From: Elusimicrobiota bacterium
GTDB lineage: Bacteria; Elusimicrobiota; UBA8919
NCBI GenBank assembly: GCA_003452965.1
Contig: DMMW01000056.1
Location: 33,903-44,460, forward strand
Length of the DNA stretch: 10,558 nt
Reading direction: 5' to 3'
Below the pieces are notes generated by a model. That model was not told where the DNA came from. It worked only from the letters and a program-made list of their open reading frames with translations, and searched no databases. Shown piece by piece: positions 4,831-10,558 of the stretch; the first letter of the stretch is position 1, and each line of letters starts with the position of its first letter. The translations under genes and the position numbers were made by a program.

Positions 4831-6276
4831 ATGAGTAATGAAATTTTACTTTTTTGTATAGTTTTTGTTCCGGTTCTGGGTTCATTCGTTCTGCCAGTAA
4901 TAGGAACCTTTTCGGAAAAAGCAAGAAATCTGCTTGCCTTACTACTTGTTGCAGTATCGCTAATCTTTTCGGTAAAGTTATTACCAATAATTATTTCTGG
5001 TCAATCCATAACAATCAACTATCCTTTGTTAATGAGCATTGATTTTGTGCTTCATGCAGATATGCTTGCTATATTTATGGCAATCGCATCATCTCTGGTT
5101 GGAGCAATTATAGTTTTGTATTCTTTCGGGTATATAAGCCATTATGAAAATAGAAACGAATATTACTTTATGGTGGTTTTGTTTCTTGGTTCAATGATGG
5201 GGCTTATTTTTTCAGGAAATTTAATATTTTTATTTTTGTTTTGGGAAATCACAAGTATAGCTTCTTGGAGATTGATTGGATTTTTCAGGGAGAAAGCGTT
5301 TGTTCTGCGTGCCGATAAGGCATTTTTGATTACTGTTTTCGGTGCTTTGATTATGCTTATCGGTTTTGTTATGTTATATACCCAAACAGGTTCTTTCAAT
5401 CTTTTGGATATAAAGAATAACTTGCAGAATAATCCGGTTTCAAATATCGTGGTAATGCTTATTTTGTTTGGTATTCTTTCAAAGTCGGCAACTTTGCCGT
5501 TTCATACGTGGTTACCCGATGCGGGTGTTGCACCTTCACCTGTTACCGCACTGCTTCATGCTGCGGTGCTTGTTAAGATAGGTGTTTATGTTTTCGCAAG
5601 ATTGTTTATTTCGACAATGACGTTAGATGTAGTGTGGCATACGGTTGTTCCGGTAATTGCGGGGGCAAGTATGCTTGTTTCGGGAGCTGCAGCATTAAAA
5701 GAAACCGATTTAAAAAGAATTATTGCATATTCTACTATTAGCCAAATTGGTTTCATTTTTCTTGGTTTGGCAACTGGAAATGAAATTGGAATAGCAGGCG
5801 GCTTACTATATATATTGATGCATGGGCTGGCAAAAGGCGGTTTGTTTTTGTGTGCAGGTATAGTTGAACAGAATACGCACACAAAAGATATTACAAAAAT
5901 GGGCGGGCTTGGTAAAGTAATGCCTATAACCTTGTTAGCGTTTTTATTTTGCTCATTTTCAGTAATGGGGATTCCACCGTTTGGCGGATTTTTCAGTAAA
6001 TATTTAGTTATTACAGGGGCTATAAATAACGGACAGATGGCGATTGCGTTTACTTTCCTTGCCGGTGCTGTTTTAACTGTTTTATATCTTTTAAGAGTTA
6101 TTTCAATAGTATTTTTCGGTGAATTGAAAATGAGTTCAATAAAAGAAGGTTCTGCAACTATGCTGTTCAGTGTCGCGTTTCTTGGAATACTTTCATTGTT
6201 AGGCGGTATTTTTATAAAATATCCTGCTGATGTTGTTGTGTCAACGGTCCAGCAGATGATGGGAATTATTAAATGA
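4831..6276 (+). CDS. Antiporter-like proton-channel subunit, NuoL/MrpA-like, first of three
   Basis: The protein has 481 residues and about 14 membrane segments, the length of the core antiporter-like domain without the long NuoL tail. The expected channel residues are present: Glu139 in FWE of TM5, Lys218 in the SKSATLPFHTWLPDA block of TM7, Lys249 in TM8 (HAAVLVKIGVY), His331/Lys335, and Lys390 at the end of the IPPFGGFFSK motif of TM12. The family (proton-conducting membrane transporter) forms the pumping arm of complex I, group 4 hydrogenases and Mrp antiporters. The SPVTALLHAA wording is closest to NuoL/MrpA-type subunits of hydrogenase-like complexes. It is the first gene after the promoter and overlaps the next gene by four bases (ATGA). 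The ion could be H+ or Na+; sequence alone does not decide. Confidence 0.88.
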   Translation: MSNEILLFCIVFVPVLGSFVLPVIGTFSEKARNLLALLLVAVSLIFSVKLLPIIISGQSITINYPLLMSIDFVLHADMLAIFMAIASSLVGAIIVLYSFGYISHYENRNEYYFMVVLFLGSMMGLIFSGNLIFLFLFWEITSIASWRLIGFFREKAFVLRADKAFLITVFGALIMLIGFVMLYTQTGSFNLLDIKNNLQNNPVSNIVVMLILFGILSKSATLPFHTWLPDAGVAPSPVTALLHAAVLVKIGVYVFARLFISTMTLDVVWHTVVPVIAGASMLVSGAAALKETDLKRIIAYSTISQIGFIFLGLATGNEIGIAGGLLYILMHGLAKGGLFLCAGIVEQNTHTKDITKMGGLGKVMPITLLAFLFCSFSVMGIPPFGGFFSKYLVITGAINNGQMAIAFTFLAGAVLTVLYLLRVISIVFFGELKMSSIKEGSATMLFSVAFLGILSLLGGIFIKYPADVVVSTVQQMMGIIK

Positions 6277-8096
6277 TTAATATACTGATATTGTTACCTT
6301 TTATAGCGGGTTTGTTTATTTTGGCGATGCCCAAAAAAGCACGCGGAATAACCGGATTTGTTGTTCTTTTGGTAACGTTGATAAATCTTTTTATAACTAT
6401 TAAATTATTTAGAACCACCGCTATGGTGTCATTTCCATGGGCGGGTTTTGGCATAGATTTTGCTTTGAGGTTGGACCATTTCAGTAGTTTTATAATTCTT
6501 GCGGTTGCCGGTTTTGGTTTCCTGATTTCTTTATATGCGGTGACATCAATGAAAGGAACAGAAATTTATAATCAGTTCTTTGCATATTTATTGGTTTCAC
6601 TTACGTTGGCGAACGGAGCGGTACTTGCCGATAATCTTGTTGTTATGTTATTCTTCTGGGAAGGATTGCTTGTCACGTTGTTTGCAATGATAACTATAGG
6701 TAACAAGCAAGCGTATAAAACGGCGGTCAAAGCGGTTGTGTTGGTAGGTATTTCGGATTTATGTATGATGGTCGGCATAGGACTGACCGCACATCTTGCT
6801 GGAACGTTATCAATGTCGGGTATTAAACTTGGGTTACAGTCGTCAGGCGGCGTAGCTTATATATTATTAATGATAGGTGCAATTTCAAAAGCGGGTTCTA
6901 TGCCTTTTCATAGCTGGATTCCGGATGCGGCGGTAGATGCAAACCTTCCTTTTATGGCGATTCTGCCAGCGGCACTTGAAAAGCTTTTAGGGATTTATTT
7001 TCTTGCAAGGATTTCTCTGGAGATGTTTAGTCTTACTCCGGATTCTTGGATAAGTACGTTGTTAATGATAGTTGGGGGAATAACAATATTGTTTGCGGTT
7101 ATGATGGCTTTGATACAAAAGGATTATAAACGATTATTATCTTATCATGCTATTAGCCAGGTTGGTTATATGGTTTTGGGTATTGGTACTGCAGTACCGG
7201 CAGGTATCATCGGCGGCTTGTTCCATATGATTAACCATGCTATGTATAAAAGCACGTTGTTTCTTACCGGCGGTTCTGTTGAAAGACAGGCAGGCACAAC
7301 CGATTTGAGAAAACTCGGCGGGCTGGGCGCAAAAATGCCGATTACATTTGCATGTTTTATCGTAGCAGCAGCTGCAATTTCTGGGGTTCCGCCGTTTAAC
7401 GGATTTTTCTCTAAAGAATTGGTGTATGACGGAGCGCTTGAAAGGGGCTGGATATTTTATGCGATGGCGGTTGCAGGTTCGTTCTTTACAGCAGCATCAT
7501 TTTTGAAATTAGGACATTCTGCATATCTCGGTAAAATAAATGACGGGCACAAAAATGTGAAAGAGGCGCCGATAACTATGCTGATACCAATGATAATTAT
7601 CGCTTCATTGTGTATATTGTTCGGTTTATATAATTCACTGCCACTCCATAATTTGATTCAACCGATACTTGGCGAACATCGGTTAGAAGGTCATCATTTT
7701 TCGGGATTTCCTGAAAACATGATGCTTGTTATTGTAACGGTAGTTGTATTGATAGCTGCATACTTGAACCATATTTTTGGAGTTAAGAAATCCGGCAGTG
7801 GATTAGGTGCGGTTGATCATATACATCATGCTCCTGTTTTATCGGGAATATATGATAAAGCAGAGAAAAGGTTTTTTGACCCGTATAATATAGGTCTGGG
7901 TATCGTAAATATATTTGTTGTTATTCTTTTTAAAATAGACAGAATAATTGACTGGATTGTAGATAATTTTACGGTTAAAGTAACTTACGTATTTACTAAT
8001 ACAATAAGAAAAATTCATACCGGCGATGCCGCGTTATATTTATCATGGTCGCTGGGTGGCATGATTTTGATAGTTCTCTATATAATAGTGCGATAG
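6273..8096 (+). CDS. NuoL-like antiporter subunit with C-terminal extension, second of three
   Basis: The protein has 607 residues, close to E. coli NuoL (613). The core (about 1-450) has Glu130 (FFWE), Lys206 in SKAGSMPFHSWIPDA, Lys237 in LPAALEKLLG, His318/His322/Lys326, and Lys381 in PPFNGFFSKE. After a His-rich loop (about 468-520) comes an extension (about 530-607) with an amphipathic helix and a last membrane segment, as in the NuoL lateral helix that runs along the membrane arm. The LPFMAILPAALEKLLGIYFL wording is typical of L subunits from hydrogenase-linked complexes. Translation is coupled to the preceding gene by the ATGA overlap. The last codons and the TAG stop lie within the first unit and a half of an octamer repeat array (from 8085), so the repeat has shaped the C-terminus (IIVR). 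Confidence 0.9.
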   Translation: MINILILLPFIAGLFILAMPKKARGITGFVVLLVTLINLFITIKLFRTTAMVSFPWAGFGIDFALRLDHFSSFIILAVAGFGFLISLYAVTSMKGTEIYNQFFAYLLVSLTLANGAVLADNLVVMLFFWEGLLVTLFAMITIGNKQAYKTAVKAVVLVGISDLCMMVGIGLTAHLAGTLSMSGIKLGLQSSGGVAYILLMIGAISKAGSMPFHSWIPDAAVDANLPFMAILPAALEKLLGIYFLARISLEMFSLTPDSWISTLLMIVGGITILFAVMMALIQKDYKRLLSYHAISQVGYMVLGIGTAVPAGIIGGLFHMINHAMYKSTLFLTGGSVERQAGTTDLRKLGGLGAKMPITFACFIVAAAAISGVPPFNGFFSKELVYDGALERGWIFYAMAVAGSFFTAASFLKLGHSAYLGKINDGHKNVKEAPITMLIPMIIIASLCILFGLYNSLPLHNLIQPILGEHRLEGHHFSGFPENMMLVIVTVVVLIAAYLNHIFGVKKSGSGLGAVDHIHHAPVLSGIYDKAEKRFFDPYNIGLGIVNIFVVILFKIDRIIDWIVDNFTVKVTYVFTNTIRKIHTGDAALYLSWSLGGMILIVLYIIVR

Positions 8097-8215
8097 TGGG
8101 ATAGTGCGATGGTGCGATAGTGGGATAGTGCGATAGTTCCCGCCACTATGTCGTAGGCGGGCAGGCATAGATAAAAATCTAAATTTTTAATTTTACATTT
8201 TTAATTTTTAATTGA
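8085..8215. repeat. Octad/heptad-repeat element E between two antiporter-subunit genes
   Basis: Bases 8085-8132 are six 8-base words, ATAGTGCG and ATAGTGGG in the order a-b-a, a'-b-a. That is two copies of a 24-base unit (8085-8108 and 8109-8132) differing at one base. The GC-rich hairpin 8139-8161 follows. Then 8181-8215 is five 7-base T-rich words, such as TAATTTT at 8188-8194 and 8202-8208. The layout is that of the other elements: purine-rich words from the stop codon, pyrimidine-rich words up to the next start. The left arm has period 8, not 7. The array overlaps the end of the upstream gene. Confidence 0.85.
8139..8161. repeat. GC-rich hairpin with shared decamer
   Basis: CCCGCC (8139-8144) pairs with GGCGGG (8156-8161). 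The decamer CCCGCCACTA at 8139-8148 is identical to 168-177 and is the reverse complement of 214-223, about 8 kb away. It is inserted between the two arms of element E. Confidence 0.7.
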
Positions 8216-8220
8216 CTCTT

Positions 8221-9651
8221 ATGATTTCTTTATTTATATTAGTTCCATTAACAAGTGTTATATTACTAAACTTATTTAAAGGCAGTTTAATAAATAAAAT
8301 TGCCTGCTGGTTTGGTATGTTATTAACTTTAGTGCAGATATACCTTATAGTATTTCCTGTTACATGTTTCTGGGATAATTTATCCAATCCGTTAGGAAAT
8401 TATTTTATTTTAAACCTTTCCGCTGATACGTTAAGCAAAGTAATGTTGCTTATGATTGGCATTGTCACTTTTATATCATTAATGATCGGGCAATATACTT
8501 ATCATGAAGAAACCCAAAAATTTAATTTTGCAAATTTGATAATACTTGCACTATCAGGTATGAATGGAATAGTATTGGTAACCGATATATTCTCATTATA
8601 TGTATTTATTGAAGTCGTTGCAGTTGCTTCATTTATATTGATATGCTTGTATAAAGATAAAGCCGGGTTCGAAAGCGCGTTTAAATATATTATTCTTTCA
8701 ATAGCTGCGACTGTATTCATGCTTTTATCAATCGTGTTATTATTTTTAATTTCCGGTGATACCACATTTACTGCAATAAATATAGCTTCTAAGAATCCAA
8801 CATACGGTTTTATTTTAGTTGTGGCTATAGGTCTTTTTACATGCGGAGCGTTCACAAAAGGCGGACTTGTTCCGTTTCATAGCTGGCTGCCGGATGCGCA
8901 TTCTTCGGCTCCGACCAGTATTTCAATTCTGCTTTCAGGTATTGTTATAAAAGTTTCAGGTTTATATCCGTTAATAAGATTGCTGACTATGACAGGCGGT
9001 GGAAACGAGTCAATTAAAAATATTCTATTAATTGTTGGCACAGTTTCCATTCTTGTCGGTGCACTTGCCGCATTGGGGCAGAATGATATAAAACGAATGC
9101 TTGCTTTTTCAAGCGTTAGTCAGATGGGTTATATAGTGTTAAGTTTAGGTACCGGCACAATGTTAGGCTTAGTCGGCGCTGTCTTTCATATGTTCAACCA
9201 CTCTGTATTCAAATCCCAATTATTCGCTAATTCAGCTGCGGTAGAAAAACAAACGGGAACAAGGGATATGAATAAATTAGGTGGCATAGCACAGAAAATG
9301 CCTTTCACGGGAACCACTTCAATAATAGGAATGCTTTCAATTTGCGGTATTCCGCCTTTGGCAGGTTTCTGGAGCAAACTAATAATAGTTATTGCTCTTT
9401 GGCAAACAGCGCATTACGGCTACGCTTTTGTAGCTGTGATTGCAAGTGTAATAACATTAGCATACTTCTTATCTTTGCAAAGAAGGGTATTTTTTGGTAA
9501 AATAGCAAGTGGATTAGAAAATATTAAAGAAGCGAAAGCAGGACTGATAATACCGGTAGTTATACTTGCTGCGGTAACTATTCTTGTCGGCATATTCTTC
9601 CCTTTTATAATGGAGAAACTAATAATGCCAGTCGGAGATATATTGAAATAG
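8221..9651 (+). CDS. NuoN/MrpD-like antiporter subunit, third of three
   Basis: The protein has 476 residues from the ATG at 8221; an in-frame TTG at 8212 would add three, and neither has a visible ribosome binding site. It has about 14 membrane segments. Channel residues (ATG numbering): Glu131 in FIEVVAVASF of TM5, Lys213 in TKGGLVPFHSWLPDA, Lys244 in LLSGIVIKVSGLY, His323/His327 and Lys331, and Lys386 in IPPLAGFWSK. The SSAPTSISILLSG wording places it with NuoN/MrpD-type members, distinct from the two L-type subunits upstream. It would be a third independent ion channel in the membrane arm. The heptad element ends at its start, and another begins right after its TAG stop. Confidence 0.88.
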   Translation: MISLFILVPLTSVILLNLFKGSLINKIACWFGMLLTLVQIYLIVFPVTCFWDNLSNPLGNYFILNLSADTLSKVMLLMIGIVTFISLMIGQYTYHEETQKFNFANLIILALSGMNGIVLVTDIFSLYVFIEVVAVASFILICLYKDKAGFESAFKYIILSIAATVFMLLSIVLLFLISGDTTFTAINIASKNPTYGFILVVAIGLFTCGAFTKGGLVPFHSWLPDAHSSAPTSISILLSGIVIKVSGLYPLIRLLTMTGGGNESIKNILLIVGTVSILVGALAALGQNDIKRMLAFSSVSQMGYIVLSLGTGTMLGLVGAVFHMFNHSVFKSQLFANSAAVEKQTGTRDMNKLGGIAQKMPFTGTTSIIGMLSICGIPPLAGFWSKLIIVIALWQTAHYGYAFVAVIASVITLAYFLSLQRRVFFGKIASGLENIKEAKAGLIIPVVILAAVTILVGIFFPFIMEKLIMPVGDILK

Positions 9652-9652
9652 G

Positions 9653-9744
9653 CGGTACACAGTAAACAGTACACAGAATACAGTTTTAAAGGAATTATTG
9701 TTTTGATTTTAAACTGTGTACCGTATCCTGTATCCTGAGCACTG
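9653..9744. repeat. Heptad-repeat element F between NuoN-like and NuoJ-like genes
   Basis: Bases 9656-9683 are four words ending in CAG (TACACAG twice, TAAACAG, AATACAG). An AT-rich spacer follows. Bases 9710-9744 are five words ending CTG or CCG, including TATCCTG at 9724-9730 and 9731-9737. The ends of the arms contain a perfect 11-base inverted repeat, CGGTACACAGT at 9653-9663 with its complement at 9713-9723. The words are the same family as element A at the far end of the window. The array begins two bases after the upstream stop codon. Confidence 0.85.
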
Positions 9745-9752
9745 AATTTAAA

Positions 9753-10253
9753 ATGAATTACGATTTAATACTTTTAGTAATAATGATGTTAGCAGCGTTG
9801 ATGACGGTTTTATCAACCAGATTATTGATAGCAGCAATAGGTTTAGCTCTGACAAGTGTAATGATAACTATACTGATGTTCAAATTAAAATCACCGCTTG
9901 CCGGAGTATTCGAATTATCTATATGCGCCGGTTTAATTACTGTGATATTTATAAGCACTATAAGTTTTGTAAAACCTTTGACCGATAAGGAAATAGATGA
10001 AAGAACAAAACAACGTATAAAAAAATATTTAGCTTTACCGATTTTACTAATTTTAATCGGTATTATATTGATTTTTATAATTAAACCGACAACCCTGCAA
10101 ATTCCTTTGGCAATTCAAGAAACAAATGTAAGAAAAATACTCTGGGATTTAAGACAGGTGGATTTATTGGGTCAGGTTATTATTTTATTAGTTGGAGTGT
10201 TTGGAATAGTTGTATTATTTAGGGATGTCCAAAAAGAAACAAACAAAAAATGA
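9753..10253 (+). CDS. NuoJ/MbhD-like membrane subunit
   Basis: The protein has 166 residues (E. coli NuoJ has 184) and five predicted membrane segments: about 4-20, 24-43, 48-72, 92-111 and 137-157. The third segment carries a Glu (54) followed by SICAGLITVIF, a pattern like MbhD/DUF4040-type subunits, in which a Glu precedes an AGL stretch, while the overall size and place before a NuoK gene fit NuoJ. The C-terminal part has a conserved-looking DLLGQVIILLVGVFGIVVL segment (137-155). NuoJ-type subunits link the quinone/hydrogenase module to the antiporter subunits through the central hydrophilic axis. It overlaps the next gene by four bases (ATGA). Confidence 0.8.
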   Translation: MNYDLILLVIMMLAALMTVLSTRLLIAAIGLALTSVMITILMFKLKSPLAGVFELSICAGLITVIFISTISFVKPLTDKEIDERTKQRIKKYLALPILLILIGIILIFIIKPTTLQIPLAIQETNVRKILWDLRQVDLLGQVIILLVGVFGIVVLFRDVQKETNKK

Positions 10254-10558
10254 ACACAATAAGTTTAAATTTATTTTTATTCTACGGAGTGTTTATAATT
10301 CTTCTTCTTATAGCAGGGTTTTATTGTATTCTTGCGACGATAAATTTAATTAGAATATTATTGGGCTTAGAGCTTATTACTAAAGCGGTAACATTAGCTA
10401 TAATAGTAGTCGGATATATAACCGGAAATATTGCATTAGCACAATCACTTGTAATCATAGTTATAGTAATAGAAGTGTTTGTTATAGCCGTAGCAGCTGC
10501 TATAATTATAAGAATATATAAATTGACAGATTCGCTCGATGTAAGAAATATAAGAAGC
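10250..10558 (+). CDS. NuoK-like subunit, cut by the window end
   Basis: A frame opens with ATG at 10250, overlapping the NuoJ-like stop as ATGA, and stays open for 103 codons to the window edge. Three membrane segments are visible (about 6-28, 36-57 and 62-88). Glu41 in LLGLEL matches Glu36 of NuoK, and Glu75 in IVIEV matches Glu72, both part of the proton path. The C-terminal TDSLDVRNIR resembles the short polar tail of NuoK-like subunits of hydrogenase-type complexes, so only a few residues are probably missing. NuoK in E. coli has 100 residues. Confidence 0.88.
   Translation, partial: MNTISLNLFLFYGVFIILLLIAGFYCILATINLIRILLGLELITKAVTLAIIVVGYITGNIALAQSLVIIVIVIEVFVIAVAAAIIIRIYKLTDSLDVRNIRS

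Noticed and set aside
5586..5882. Antisense ORF of 98 codons opposite the first antiporter subunit
   Set aside because: It lies wholly opposite a well-supported membrane protein gene, its composition is that of a reverse shadow, and it has no motif or ribosome binding site.
8502..8855. Antisense ORF of 117 codons opposite the NuoN-like gene
   Set aside because: It is the longest shadow frame but is fully antisense to a conserved gene with all key residues intact, and it has no recognisable domain.
4831..9651. Mrp-type Na+/H+ antiporter operon
   Set aside because: Mrp operons carry mrpA-G with small E, F and G subunits. Here a NuoL-type tail, NuoJ-like and NuoK-like genes point to a complex I or hydrogenase-type membrane arm, though the families are related.

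Overview
The window is an AT-rich stretch of a bacterial genome, most likely a Gram-negative anaerobe from a little-studied phylum. Two things suggest this: a lipid-transport (MCE/Mla) operon with a lipoprotein, which implies an outer membrane, and a block of complex I-like / group 4 hydrogenase-like membrane subunits. No rRNA, tRNA or other taxonomic marker is present, so any phylum name (Omnitrophota, Elusimicrobiota and similar lineages were considered) would be a guess.

Layout. Bases 2-49 may be the 3' end of a membrane protein gene on the + strand. Bases 54-237 are a repeat-rich gap between convergent genes. Bases 242-3682, on the minus strand, form one operon transcribed right to left from a strong promoter at 3787-3815: MlaE-type permease, MlaF-type ATPase, MlaD-type MCE protein, then a TPR lipoprotein. 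Bases 3828-4830 form a gene-poor stretch. It holds a truncated ORF6N-domain gene, gene debris, several nested palindromes and copies of dispersed repeats. Bases 4831-10558, on the + strand, form a second operon behind a near-consensus promoter: three antiporter-like proton-channel subunits, a NuoJ/MbhD-like subunit and a NuoK-like subunit that runs off the window edge. The catalytic and quinone- or hydrogenase-side subunits are presumably downstream.

How the genes work together. The minus-strand operon should make an inner-membrane ABC complex (permease plus ATPase) with a periplasmic MCE ring that moves lipids between membranes; the TPR lipoprotein may be an accessory. The + strand operon encodes the ion-pumping arm of a respiratory complex. 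All three antiporter-like subunits keep the key Glu and Lys residues of proton channels.

The most unusual feature lies between the genes. Every non-overlapping gap inside the two operons, the mla 5' leader and the convergent gap contain tandem arrays of degenerate 7-base words (8-base in one arm). Each arrangement is purine-rich words starting at or near the upstream stop codon, a short AT-rich spacer, and then complementary-type pyrimidine-rich words running up to the next start. The words differ from gap to gap, but the 7-base period and two-arm layout are the same. The three overlapping gene pairs have none. This looks like a recurrent class of intergenic element, and I do not recognise it as a described family.
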